Notes under the pieces: generated by a model
The model's database searches: none
Seen by the model: the letters and a program-made list of their open reading frames with translations, nothing else
Told to the model about the DNA's origin: nothing
Shown: positions 1 to 8,257 of the stretch, one piece after another
Layout of the letters: every line of letters starts with the position of its first letter
Position numbering within the stretch: the first letter of the stretch is position 1
From: Streptosporangium amethystogenes
GTDB lineage: Bacteria; Actinomycetota; Actinomycetes; Streptosporangiales; Streptosporangiaceae
Assembly: GCF_000721075.1 (NCBI RefSeq)
Contig: NZ_JOEQ01000004.1
Coordinates: 434,001-498,000 of the forward strand
Reading direction: 5' to 3'
Length of the DNA: 64,000 nucleotides
Position numbers and translations under genes: made by a program

Positions 1-134
1 CCCTGGGCATGCCCGAGGCCGAGGCGCTCAAGGTCTCCGACGGCATCGGCTGGCCGGTCATCGGCTCCGAGGACGCCAAGGAGGGCTCCCGCGCCTTCCG
101 CGAGAAGCGCCCAGCCGCCTACCGGGGAAGATGA
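1..134 (+). CDS. Enoyl-CoA hydratase/isomerase family protein, C-terminal end (partial)
   Basis: The frame is open from base 3 to a TGA at 132-134 and gives 43 residues starting LGMPEAEALKVSDG and ending KRPAAYRGR. The segment SEDAKEGSRAFREKR followed by PAAYRG is the typical crotonase C-terminus (an 'EDxxEGxxAFxEKRxPxxxG' type ending), which packs against the CoA site in hydratases and isomerases of fatty-acid beta-oxidation. The oxyanion-hole and catalytic residues lie upstream of the window, so the substrate cannot be judged. No start or promoter is visible. Confidence 0.75.
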   Translation, partial: LGMPEAEALKVSDGIGWPVIGSEDAKEGSRAFREKRPAAYRGR

Positions 135-237
135 ACCACCCGCGGCGCTCACAGCCCGCCTGGACAACAAGATCGCCGCGGCGCCGGCAGCACCCCATAC
201 AGAAGGCGGGCGGCTCACCGCACAGTGGAAACAGCGG

Positions 238-756
238 CTACTCGGCGGTTTCCATATGCGGGGTGTTTCCGGCTTTCACCCCGCGGCCGGTGGGTGAGTG
301 AGCACCGACGCGAGCCTCGCCGCCGCAGTGGCGGCAGATGACCATCGCGTCGAGGACCTCACCGCAGGAGTGCTGCCAGCGGACCGGGGGGTCGTCGGGA
401 TGCAGGTGGCGGTCGCCCCACCTCATGAGCGTGATCAGGACGTCGCACAGTTCGACGCCCGCGGGCGTGAGGTGGTACTCGAAGCGTACGGGGTGGTCGC
501 TGTAGCGCTCCCGCCGGATGATCCCGGCCGCCTCCAGCTTGCGCAGCCGGGCGGTGAGGATGTCGCGGGAAGCGCCGGTGTTGAGCACGATGCCGTCGAA
601 CCGCCGCACGCCGTGGCTGAGCTCGCGGATCACCAGCAGGCTCCACCGCTCGCCGACCAGGTCCAGGGTGTCGGCGATGGAGCACTCGCGCGGCTGAGCC
701 TCCTTTGGCATGCCATGCAGTTTAGTCGCCGTTCTCACCGAACCCGGCCGGCCCAT
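238..756 (-). CDS. HxlR-family winged-helix transcriptional regulator
   Basis: 172 residues if started at 756; an internal ATG at residue 16 (711) is an equally plausible start and neither has a clear ribosome site. The HxlR signature is clear: a conserved Cys in RECSIADTL, then LVGERWSLLVIREL, an ILTARLRKLEAAGIIRR recognition helix-wing region and a YHLTPAGVEL core. Members are often thiol or electrophile sensors that repress a neighbouring gene. The C-terminus is extended by a CG...CRHCGG cysteine pair set resembling a small zinc ribbon, common in actinobacterial members. It is tail-to-head with the thioesterase/MFS pair (760-2186), whose promoter carries a palindrome; control of that pair is a guess. 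Confidence 0.85.
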   Translation of the reverse strand: MGRPGSVRTATKLHGMPKEAQPRECSIADTLDLVGERWSLLVIRELSHGVRRFDGIVLNTGASRDILTARLRKLEAAGIIRRERYSDHPVRFEYHLTPAGVELCDVLITLMRWGDRHLHPDDPPVRWQHSCGEVLDAMVICRHCGGEARVGAHSPTGRGVKAGNTPHMETAE

Positions 757-759
757 GGC

Positions 760-1548
760 TCAGCGCCTTCGATCCGTCACCAGGCGGAGCTGCCGGGCGG
801 AACCAAGATGATCCCCGCCGGAACCCCAGGCGTCGATCCGCTCGTCGAGCCAGCCGTCGGCACCCGCCTGATGCGTACGGGCGCGCAGGAGCACCCACGG
901 TGACTCCGCCCGCGCGAGCCCGGCACCCGGCCGTACGGTGAACTCGACGGTGGGAATGGGCAGCATCTCCGGCAGGACCGCGGAGTAGGACGGCGCCAGC
1001 CCGTCCATCAGCAGGATCAGGCGATGCGCGTCCGGCGGCTCGGAGTCCTCCACCAGGCGGATCCAGGCGGTCAGCTCGGCCTCGGCCCCGCCCGAATACG
1101 GACGGTTCGGCCCCACCGCGCGGATCTCCATGGCCGTGGAGATGGCCACGAACTCGGGTGGGATCGTGAAGACCTCGCAGTCCTCCGGTCGCGGCGCCAC
1201 CGGCGCGACCGGCGAGACGACCGGCCAGGAGGCGCGACCGGGAGACCCGAACGTCGCCGAGGCGTCGACATGGACACCCTGCTCCGTCGTCGCCCGGCCC
1301 GCGAGCGAGGAGAGCGTACGGCCGGAACGCACCGGCGAGACCTCGACGCGGAACTCCCGGTAGAGGGGGCGGTGGTAGCGCGCCGTACTACTCTGCAGCA
1401 GCGCGCCCGGCACCTGTTCCCCCATCGCCGCCGTCAGCAGCGCGAGCGTCAGGCCACCGTGCACCCCGCCGAAACCCCACAGCCGCTTTCCCGGATCGAC
1501 GAGGTCGTCCACCGGTTTCCTGAGCAGGGCACCGACTTCCGCGGTCAC
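760..1548 (-). CDS. Acyl-CoA thioesterase-like hotdog protein
   Basis: About 262 residues from a GTG start at 1548-1546. The GTG overlaps the TGA of the upstream MFS gene (GTGA), and GGGGAG sits just before it, so the two are translationally coupled. The sequence has the double-hotdog TesB/4HBT layout: an N-terminal half with RLWGFGGVHGGLTLALL and YHRPLYREFRVEV, and a C-terminal half with MEIRAVGPNRPYSGG, AWIRL and a LLMDGLAPSYSAVL stretch typical of 'thioesterase family protein' entries. It likely cleaves acyl-CoA; the substrate is unknown. The open frame continues far upstream but that part is antisense noise over the MFS gene. Confidence 0.7.
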   Translation of the reverse strand: MTAEVGALLRKPVDDLVDPGKRLWGFGGVHGGLTLALLTAAMGEQVPGALLQSSTARYHRPLYREFRVEVSPVRSGRTLSSLAGRATTEQGVHVDASATFGSPGRASWPVVSPVAPVAPRPEDCEVFTIPPEFVAISTAMEIRAVGPNRPYSGGAEAELTAWIRLVEDSEPPDAHRLILLMDGLAPSYSAVLPEMLPIPTVEFTVRPGAGLARAESPWVLLRARTHQAGADGWLDERIDAWGSGGDHLGSARQLRLVTDRRR

Positions 1549-2186
1549 GAGTTCTCCCCTCCCGAGCGACGACGTACACACAGGCAGGCGACGGCGGCCG
1601 CCGCCGTGGCCAGCAGTGTGAGGTACCAGCCGGCGTCGAACGCGTCGAGCGCCTCCGCCGTGCCACGGGGCACTCCCAGTGCGGCGACCAGCATCGCGAC
1701 ACCGAGCACCGTGCCGATCTGCCGCGCCATGGTCACCACTCCGGAACCTGTCGAGAAGCTCCGCGGCGGGAGCGCGGTGACGGCGGCGCCGATCAGCGTG
1801 GGCAGGGTCAGGCCGACCCCGACGCCGGTGAGCAGCATGCCCGGCAGCATCCCCTGGGCGTATCCGGCATCCGGCGTCAACCGCCAGGCCCACCAGCCGA
1901 TACCACCGACGAGGTAGGCGCGCCTGGGCCCGGTACGGTCCGCGAGGTTCCCCGCGGGCACGAGCAGTGCGGCAAAGACCACCGCGTAGGCGTTGAGAAC
2001 CCATGACAGCGACGACAGCGAGGCGTCAGCGAAGTGCTCGCCGATCCGGGGCAGCGCGACGTTGACGATGAAGACGTCCAGGTTGGACATCGCCACCCCT
2101 GCCGCGACGACGGCGAAGACCACACCGAGCCGGGGCCGGGCGGAGATACCAGGGGGTACGACGGTCCGGGTATCCGGTGAGATCAC
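1545..2186 (-). pseudogene. MFS (DHA2-type) transporter with large internal in-frame deletion
   Basis: 213 residues from a GTG at 2186-2184 with GGAG upstream. Residues 21-92 match the start of a 14-TM drug:H+ antiporter: TM1 with SNLDVFIVNVALPRIG, TM2, then motif A NLADRTGPRRAYLVGG. The next residues, IGWWAWRL...GMLLTGVGVGLTLPT and TGSGVVTMARQIGTVLGVA, belong near the C-terminal end of the same family. Roughly 230-260 residues (about TM3 to TM9) are missing at residue ~93 (near base 1905), while the frame is kept. The usual length is about 470 residues. Either a decayed transporter or an odd miniature membrane protein; transport by this product is unlikely. It is followed in the same operon by the thioesterase. 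Confidence 0.7.
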
Positions 2187-2200
2187 GACTCTCCAAGAGG

Positions 2201-2215
2201 GTTGGAGTTTCCAAC
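2201..2215. promoter_or_regulatory. 15-bp palindrome upstream of the MFS start (candidate operator)
   Basis: GTTGGA-GTT-TCCAAC is a perfect 6-bp inverted repeat with a 3-bp centre. It lies 15 bp upstream of the MFS GTG start, next to an AT-rich stretch (2248-2270) in an otherwise GC-rich area. Position and symmetry fit a repressor site such as HxlR, TetR or MarR families use. The binding protein is not identified. The rest of 2216-2467 shows no supportable gene. Confidence 0.45.
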
Positions 2216-2467
2216 TAACCCAACGCGAGAACCGTAACAGCAGTCAGTTTGAAAAAACAATCCTCTACTCACGGGCAGAGGCCGCCCGTCTCGGCCGCAC
2301 CTTCGTCACGCATGATCCGCAACCTCGAACCCGGTGCCCGACACCGCCACGTCCAACGCTGCCGCTGAGTGAGACCCCATGGCAGGTAATCAGCGGTGGT
2401 CGGCCCCGGACTCCTATCTCCGGCCGGCGTGCGGGCCAGGACCCCGGAGTCATGTAGGGCCGGAGCG

Positions 2468-3202
2468 TTAGCTGTTGGCCAGGGTGCGGTCGAGGAGGGA
2501 GAGCAGGCGGTCCCAGTGGCGCTGTAGTGCGGAGGGGTTGAAGGCGTCGGTGTCGGACATGGTGAAGCCGTGGACGGTGCCGGGGTAGATCTCGGAGGTG
2601 TAGTCGACACCTGCGGCGTCCAGGGCCTGGTTGAGCTCGCTGAGGGCCTCGGGCGTGATGTCGGTTTCGGCGTGACCGAAGTGGACCTGGGCGGTGAGCT
2701 TGGAGAGGCTGTCGGGCCCGTCGGCGCCCACGGGGCCGTGGAATCCGGCGACGGCGGCCACCTGGCCGGGGTGGGCCGCGGCGGTGCGCATCGCCAGGAG
2801 GCCGCCTATGCAGTAGCCGGTCACCGCGACCGGTCCGGCGCTGACCTCGGGCTGGGTGGTGAGGAACCTGAGGTAGGCGTCGGCGTCGCTCAGGACACGT
2901 TCGGTGGTGTGCGCCTCGATCAAGGGCATCAGCTGGGCGAAGATCGCGGGCCGGACCTCTTCTCCGATGTGCTCGGGAAGTTCGATCACCGGTGCCGGGC
3001 CGTGCCGGTAGAAGATGTTGGGGACGAGCACGTAGTACCCGTGCCCGGCCAGTTCGCGGGCCATCTCCTGCAGCACGGGCCGGATATCGAAGCCGTCCGC
3101 GTACATCAGCACCCCTGGGTGCCGCTCGCCGTGGTCAGGGAAGGCGGCGAAAGCGTCGGCCTGGCCGCCCGTGGTGGGAATCTGCAGAGTCCTGGTGGGC
3201 AT
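2468..3202 (-). CDS. Dienelactone hydrolase family protein
   Basis: 244 residues from ATG 3202, chosen over an in-frame start 102 bp upstream because AGGAG is correctly placed before it and the protein then starts MPTRTLQIPTTGG as in the family. It is an alpha/beta hydrolase with the DLH nucleophile elbow GYCIGG (Cys as nucleophile) and the C-terminal HGF histidine (GTVHGFTM); a conserved acidic pair lies in FGHAETDITPE. Enzymes of this family open lactones such as dienelactone or act on other cytosolic esters; the substrate here is unknown. It stands alone, convergent with nothing, with the MFS/thioesterase unit downstream on the same strand. Confidence 0.85.
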   Translation of the reverse strand: MPTRTLQIPTTGGQADAFAAFPDHGERHPGVLMYADGFDIRPVLQEMARELAGHGYYVLVPNIFYRHGPAPVIELPEHIGEEVRPAIFAQLMPLIEAHTTERVLSDADAYLRFLTTQPEVSAGPVAVTGYCIGGLLAMRTAAAHPGQVAAVAGFHGPVGADGPDSLSKLTAQVHFGHAETDITPEALSELNQALDAAGVDYTSEIYPGTVHGFTMSDTDAFNPSALQRHWDRLLSLLDRTLANS

Positions 3203-3589
3203 GACTTCTCCTGTCGTGGTTGATGGGTAGAGCCTGTGATCAACACGACGGAGGGGGAGCCCGCGCGGCAGCGCAAGATTCTCGATCGAACAGCGGGCCC
3301 ACACCGGCCCGCACGGCGCTCAGAAGAGCACCGGGTCACCCATCCGTGTGTGGCGCGATGCCGTCCCGGTAGTCATAGCCGCATAGCCTAGCCTCGCCGG
3401 ACAAAGCCGACGGCCGCCCCCCGGTCCCACAGTGCGATTCGCGAGAATGATCTCGGCCAACGCCTCGGATCCTGAACCCGGTCGACGCGCCGGCCTGACA
3501 GGAGTACCGATTTTTCGGCTGTACGGTCGCCAACAGGGCCAGACAACACTGCGGCGGCTCCGGCGAGACGGTGTGCGCTGACTCCCGGT
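3203..3589. other. Non-coding interval between divergent genes
   Basis: About 390 bp between the dienelactone hydrolase (leftward) and the ornithine-cyclodeaminase-like gene (rightward). It must hold both promoters. I see no tRNA, no convincing small gene with a ribosome site and no strong inverted repeat here; frames crossing it are antisense continuations of the neighbouring genes. Confidence 0.4.
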
Positions 3590-4558
3590 ATGAGAGAACG
3601 GATCGACATGGCGAACAACTCGGAGAACCTGCCGTTCCTGACCGGTGGACAGCTGGGCATGCTCCTGTCGTGGCCGGCGGCCGTGGAGGTGCTGAGGCGG
3701 GCCGTTCTCGCCAGGGAGTCGCAGGGGATCGGGAACGACGCGTTGCGGACCTCCTTCGCGACGCGCGCCGGGGAGATCCTGCTGATGCCCGCGGAGGCGG
3801 GCGATTTCGCCGGCGTGAAGCTGGTCTCGGTGAACGACGGCAGGTCCGGGCGTGACGTCCCGCGCATCCAGGGCCTGTACGTCCTGTTCGACTCCGCGAC
3901 ACTGACGCCGGTCGGACTCCTCGACGGCGTCGTCCTGACGCAGATCCGCACCGCGGCCATGTCGGCGCTGGCGGTCGATCACCTGGCCGTTCCCAAGGCC
4001 GAGCGACTCGTGGTCGTGGGCAGCGGCCGGCAGGCGTACGGCCACGTCCACTCCATCTCGGCGGTTCGGCCGATCCGCGAGGTCAGGGTCCTCGGCCGAA
4101 CCGCCGGCGGCGTTGCCGAGCTGGTCCGGCGGCTGCGTGCCGAGAACGTACCCGCCGAGGTGGGGACCTCCGACGACCTGCGGCGCGCGGACATCGTCGC
4201 GTGCTGCACGACAGCGCGCACCCCGCTGTTCGACTCCGCGTCGCTCGCCGCCGACGCCACCGTCGTGGCCGTCGGCTCCCACCGTCCCGACGCGCGTGAG
4301 GTGGATACGCGGCTGGTCGCGACCGCGACGGTCGTGGTGGAGTCGATGACGTCCGCGATGGCCGAGGCGGGCGACATCCTGCTCGCGATCGCCGACGGCG
4401 TCCCCGAGCGCGACGCGATCGACGGAACCCTGGTGGAACTGGTGACGGGGCGGCTCGTCGCCGACCCGCTGGCACCCCGGCTGTTCAAGAGCGTCGGTGA
4501 GGCCTGGGCCGACCTCGCGATCGCCGCCGCGGCCTTTCGCGGCGGCGTCCCCGGCTGA
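3590..4558 (+). CDS. Ornithine cyclodeaminase / mu-crystallin family NAD(P)-binding protein
   Basis: 322 residues from ATG 3590 (an ATG at 3608 would drop six residues; neither has a strong ribosome site). Family features: N-terminal FLTGGQLGMLLSWPAAVEVL, then GVKLVSVN and a DGVVLTQIRTAAMSALAVDHLA segment, and the Rossmann nucleotide site LVVVGSGRQAYGHVHSI. ADIVACCTTARTPLF and VGSHRPDAREVD are also typical. Members include ornithine cyclodeaminase, alanine dehydrogenase and imine reductases; the reaction cannot be assigned from sequence. The next gene, 221 bp on, is a PLP-dependent aminotransferase-fold enzyme, so both may work on amino acids, but they have separate upstream regions. Confidence 0.85.
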   Translation: MRERIDMANNSENLPFLTGGQLGMLLSWPAAVEVLRRAVLARESQGIGNDALRTSFATRAGEILLMPAEAGDFAGVKLVSVNDGRSGRDVPRIQGLYVLFDSATLTPVGLLDGVVLTQIRTAAMSALAVDHLAVPKAERLVVVGSGRQAYGHVHSISAVRPIREVRVLGRTAGGVAELVRRLRAENVPAEVGTSDDLRRADIVACCTTARTPLFDSASLAADATVVAVGSHRPDAREVDTRLVATATVVVESMTSAMAEAGDILLAIADGVPERDAIDGTLVELVTGRLVADPLAPRLFKSVGEAWADLAIAAAAFRGGVPG

Positions 4559-4779
4559 TCATCGCCGGTGACGTCGGCGACGGCGCGGAGTACCCGAACA
4601 GGCGACTCTCTATCGCGCGGCTCCGTCCCCGCCCCCGGCCGATCAGCTCCGGCGGATGGATTCCCCGCTGGACGAAGGTTCCCGCGTGTATTTCTCCGGG
4701 ACCCGGCTGGATAGGCTTCGGCCAAGCCGTTCGCGAGCGGATCGGCCGCGGTCGGGTCGACAGCGATCCGGGAGGTCTC

Positions 4780-5982
4780 ATGACATACGACGTGGCAGCC
4801 GTACGGGCGTGCTTCCCCGCCCTCGACGAGGGTGCGGCGCACTTCGACGGGCCGGGAGGCTCGCAGGTTCCCGAGCAGGTGGCGGACGCCGTGGCCGGCG
4901 TCCTGCGGGCCGCCGTCGCCAACCGCGGTGCCGGAACCGCCGCCGAGCGCCGGGCCGACCGCATCGTGGCCGAGGCACGCCAGGCGATGGCCGACCTGCT
5001 CGGCGGCACACCGACCGGCATCGTGTTCGGCCGGAGCATGACGCAGCTCACCTACGACATGGCCCGCACGCTCGCCAAGGGGTGGCGACCCGGTGACGAG
5101 GTGGTGGTCACCAGGCTGGACCACGACGCGAACATCCGGCCCTGGACGCAGACCGCCGAGGCACACGGGGTCACCGTCCGCTGGGCCGACTTCGATCCGG
5201 AGCGCGGTGAGCTGGACGTCACCGCGATCGCGGACCTGCTCACCGAGCGCACCCGGCTGGTGGCCGTCACCGCCGCGTCGAACCTGCTGGGCAGCCGGCC
5301 GGACATTCCGGCGATCGCCGAACGGGTGCATGCGGCCGGAGCGCTGCTCTACGTCGACGGCGTGCACCTGACGCCGCACAGCCCGGTCGACCTCCAAGGG
5401 CTCGGCGCCGACTTCTACGCCTGCTCGCCGTACAAGTTCCTCGGCCCGCACCTGGGTGTGCTCGCCGCCGCCCCCGCGCTGCTGGAGACCCTCCGCCCGG
5501 ACAAGCTGCTCCCCTCCAGCGACGCGGTGCCGGAACGCTTCGAGCTGGGCACCCTCCCCTACGAGCTGCTCGCCGGTACGACGGCGGCGGTCGACTTCCT
5601 CGCCGGCCTCGTACCGGGTGCGGGCACCCGGCGCGAACGCCTGACCGCCTCGATGGCCGCGCTGGAGCGGCACGAGGAGACCATGCTCGGGCGGCTCGAC
5701 ACGGGTCTGGCCGAGATCGGCGGGGTGACCTCGTACGGCGCGGCCTCGCGCAGGCGGACCCCCACGACACTCTTCTCCATCGACCGCCTCAGGCCCGCCG
5801 ACACCTACCTGTCCCTGGCAGAACGCGGCGTCAACGCGCCCGCCGGCCACTTCTACGCGCTGGAGTGCTCCCGCCACCTGGGCCTCGGCGAGGTCGGCGC
5901 CATCCGCGCCGGAATCGCGCCGTACACCAACGAGTCCGATGTGGACCGCCTGCTGAAGGGCATCCACGAGCTGGCCGGGTAA
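4780..5982 (+). CDS. Cysteine desulfurase-like PLP-dependent enzyme
   Basis: 400 residues from ATG 4780 with GGAGG 7 bp upstream. It is an aminotransferase class-V fold protein of the 'cysteine desulfurase-like' subgroup: FDGPGGSQVP near the start, a TYDMARTLAKGWRPGDEVVVTRLDHDANIRPW core, DGVHLTPH carrying the cofactor Asp, and a PLP lysine at about residue 219 in ACSPYKFLGPH. The C-terminal part ends in the usual RAGIAPYTNESDVDRLL. These enzymes remove sulfur from cysteine or act on related substrates. No Isc/Suf partner is adjacent, so a general Fe-S role is not implied. Confidence 0.88.
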   Translation: MTYDVAAVRACFPALDEGAAHFDGPGGSQVPEQVADAVAGVLRAAVANRGAGTAAERRADRIVAEARQAMADLLGGTPTGIVFGRSMTQLTYDMARTLAKGWRPGDEVVVTRLDHDANIRPWTQTAEAHGVTVRWADFDPERGELDVTAIADLLTERTRLVAVTAASNLLGSRPDIPAIAERVHAAGALLYVDGVHLTPHSPVDLQGLGADFYACSPYKFLGPHLGVLAAAPALLETLRPDKLLPSSDAVPERFELGTLPYELLAGTTAAVDFLAGLVPGAGTRRERLTASMAALERHEETMLGRLDTGLAEIGGVTSYGAASRRRTPTTLFSIDRLRPADTYLSLAERGVNAPAGHFYALECSRHLGLGEVGAIRAGIAPYTNESDVDRLLKGIHELAG

Positions 5983-6089
5983 ACCCCTACCTGGATGGAC
6001 GAGCCATGAGCGAGGCTCTTCGCGCACCATTTATCGGGCAACGGCCTCGGAGGCCGATCGCCCCGGGTGTTTCGGGGAAGGATTTCAGC

Positions 6090-6476
6090 ATGTCAGTTGA
6101 GTTGAACCACACCATCGTGGCGGCCCGTGACAAGCATGCGTCCGCCGAGTTCCTGGCCGCCGTCCTGGGGCTTGAGGTCGGGGCCCCCTACGGGCCCTTC
6201 ATCCCCGTGGCGACCGGCAACGGCGTCACCCTGGACTTCGCCGACAGCCACGAGGAACAGATCACCACCCAGCACTACGCCTTCCTGGTCTCCGAGCAGG
6301 AGTTCGACGCCATCTTCGGACGGATCCAGCAGGCCGGCATCACCTACTATGCCGACCCCTTCCACCGGCAGGCCGGGCAGATCAACCACCACGACGGCGG
6401 CCGCGGCCTCTACTTCGAGGACCCGAACCGGCACAACCTGGAGATCATCACCCGCCCCTACGGCAGCGGCGGATGA
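6090..6476 (+). CDS. VOC family protein (glyoxalase/dioxygenase superfamily)
   Basis: 128 residues from ATG 6090 with GGGGAAGG upstream; upstream in-frame ATGs are poor. One vicinal-oxygen-chelate unit with paired beta-alpha-beta-beta-beta modules: ELNHTIVAARDKHASAEFLAAVLGL at the start, THYAF-like TQHYAFLV in the middle and HHDGGRGLYFEDPNRHNLEI at the end. The first His and the last Glu are at the usual metal-ligand positions. Members include glyoxalase I, fosfomycin or bleomycin resistance proteins and dioxygenases; function here is open. It follows the cysteine desulfurase-like gene by 107 bp and may share its transcript. Confidence 0.85.
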   Translation: MSVELNHTIVAARDKHASAEFLAAVLGLEVGAPYGPFIPVATGNGVTLDFADSHEEQITTQHYAFLVSEQEFDAIFGRIQQAGITYYADPFHRQAGQINHHDGGRGLYFEDPNRHNLEIITRPYGSGG

Positions 6477-6727
6477 CACGGGGCACAGGCCCTGTTGCGA
6501 ACGAGCAGAGACCGATCTCCCACCGCGAAACCGTACTTCGGCCCTGCGGGCGCCTCGGAGCTCACCCGTTCCTGCGCCCTGCGCTCCTTTCGAAAGCGAC
6601 GCTTCAGCTACGGCGATTCGCGCCGAGCGATCTCGTACGGATCGCTTCAGCCGTACGGAGAACACCGGGCGGTCCGAAAGAGAGCGACTACGGTCCGCTC
6701 CCGTACGGCGAGGCCGAATGGCGCGGA

Positions 6728-6842
6728 GGTGGGTGGGTGTTCCAGGCGGCGTATAAAACCCCCCAACCACCGCGCCCGAGCAGGCCGAAGGCCTGAACCA
6801 CCCGACAGCAACTGAGACGGCCGCCCGGAACACCCACCCACC
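6728..6842. repeat. Long-range inverted repeat with an inner hairpin (structured RNA or remnant element)
   Basis: Left arm 6728-6750 and right arm 6820-6842 are inverted copies matching at 22 of 23 positions (arms built on GGTGGGTGGGTGTTCC). The 69-bp centre contains a second perfect hairpin, CAGGCC-GAA-GGCCTG, at 6781-6795. The whole 6477-7123 interval has no credible gene; it also holds repeated GTACGG words (6638-6710), three tandem copies of GGGGCGC at 6888-6908, and a perfect 9-bp stem hairpin at 6932-6954 (CGAGGGATC arms, 5-nt loop). Possible readings are a structured transcript or leader, or the ends of a very small decayed element. Confidence 0.55.
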
Positions 6843-7123
6843 GGAGCGCGCACCCCCGACCGGCCGACTCATCGCCCCCCCGCGCCCGGGGCGCGGGGCG
6901 CGGGGCGCGGCAAACTGAACGCGGGTGACACCGAGGGATCGACCAGATCCCTCGAATCAGAGCGGAGCCGCGCCGATCGGCGCACGTGGACGCGAGAGTC
7001 ACCGGAGTCCGTTCTACGATGCGAGAAAAGCGGAACGCCGCCCCCCGCGCACCACGAGATGGCGCGTGCCGTTCCACCGAGACCGGGCACGCGGACCCTC
7101 GACAGCGGAGAGCAGGGGCAACG

Positions 7124-8251
7124 GTGCGTATTTCTGACGGCCCGCCGGAGAACGGCGGGAAACGGAGCGAGACCACCTCCTCCGCGCTCAGATCCACCGT
7201 TCTGCTGGGCTGGCTCCTCGGCCTCACCGTACTTCTCGTGGTGTCCGGCTACCTGAGCGACAGAGAGAGCCGGCTGGTCCCCTTCCTCATCATCCTGCCC
7301 GCCTTCGTCGCCGGGGTGGGGACGGTGCGGCAGACCTTCCTCACCGCCGGATGGGTCGTCCTCATCGTTACCGGCTCGGTGCTCTACCACCCGTTGCAGA
7401 CGGCCGCCAACGTGTCAATGATCGTCTTCTCCATCGTGCTCGGCGGGTTGAGCGTCACGGGATGCCGGTGGCGGATCCGCAAGAACGAGGAGATCGCCCG
7501 GCTGCGCTCGGCGTCGGCCGCCCTGCAACGGCAGATCCTGCGCCCACTACCGTTGCTCACCGACCAGCTCCTGGTCGACGGGCTGTACGAGCCCGCGGAG
7601 GAGGACAGCATGGTCGGGGGCGACGTCTACGAGGTCGTGGCCTCGCCGTACGGCAGCCGGGTGCTCATCGCCGACGTCCAGGGCAAGGGTCTGCCCGCCA
7701 TCGGCACCACCTTCGCGGTGCTGGGTGCCTTCCGGGAGGCCGCCTTCCGGGAGCCGGCTCTCCCCGCGGTGGTGGACGCCCTGGAGCACGCCGTGCTGCG
7801 ACACAACACCTTCGCGAAGCAGACCGGCGAACCCGAACGCTTCGTCACCGCCCTCGTGCTGAACGTCGACAGCGGGTACAAGGCCCAGGCCGTCAACTGC
7901 GGCCATGTTCCGCTGTACATCCTGTACGGCGAGCGGACCGGCCCGGTTCTCTTCCGCGATCCTGGCGTCCCCCTGGGGCTGGGCTCCCTCACCTCGGAAC
8001 CACGTGCCGTCGAATGGTTCGACTTCCCGCCCGGTGCGACCCTGCTGCTCTGCACGGACGGAGTCACCGAGGCCCGTGACCCGTCCGGCGTCTTCTACCC
8101 CCTGGAGGAGCGCCTGGCCCACTGGCATGACGCCTCCCCGGACCAGGTGATCAGAACCCTGCGCACCGAACTGCTTCGGCACACCCTGGGCAACCTCCGC
8201 GACGACATCGCCGTACTGGCCATCCGCCGGAACTCCCCTGTCCCCCACTGA
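7124..8251 (+). CDS. Membrane-anchored PP2C-type (SpoIIE/RsbU) serine phosphatase
   Basis: About 375 residues from GTG 7124, chosen because AGGGG is well placed and residues further upstream are low-complexity. Three to four membrane segments lie within residues ~20-105, followed by a short linker (RIRKNEEIARLRSASAAL) and a SpoIIE phosphatase domain. The metal-binding landmarks are GGDVYEV, VLIADVQGKGLPAIGT, NCGHVPLYIL, and LLLCTDGVTEARD with DDIAVLAI at the end. Such enzymes dephosphorylate anti-sigma antagonists in stress or sporulation switches, with the membrane part as sensor or anchor. No anti-sigma gene is adjacent. The stop lies 7 bp from the stop of the convergent permease gene. Confidence 0.88.
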   Translation: MRISDGPPENGGKRSETTSSALRSTVLLGWLLGLTVLLVVSGYLSDRESRLVPFLIILPAFVAGVGTVRQTFLTAGWVVLIVTGSVLYHPLQTAANVSMIVFSIVLGGLSVTGCRWRIRKNEEIARLRSASAALQRQILRPLPLLTDQLLVDGLYEPAEEDSMVGGDVYEVVASPYGSRVLIADVQGKGLPAIGTTFAVLGAFREAAFREPALPAVVDALEHAVLRHNTFAKQTGEPERFVTALVLNVDSGYKAQAVNCGHVPLYILYGERTGPVLFRDPGVPLGLGSLTSEPRAVEWFDFPPGATLLLCTDGVTEARDPSGVFYPLEERLAHWHDASPDQVIRTLRTELLRHTLGNLRDDIAVLAIRRNSPVPH

Positions 8252-8257
8252 CCGCCT

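Noticed and set aside
760..2004. 414-codon frame read as one long protein upstream of the thioesterase
   Set aside because: Residues before the GTG at 1548 overlap the MFS gene in another frame and are basic low-complexity; the GTGA overlap and ribosome site place the real start at 1548.
6932..6954. 9-bp stem hairpin as an intrinsic terminator
   Set aside because: Perfect stem but no T-rich stretch on either strand and no gene ending nearby; listed only as part of the structured region.
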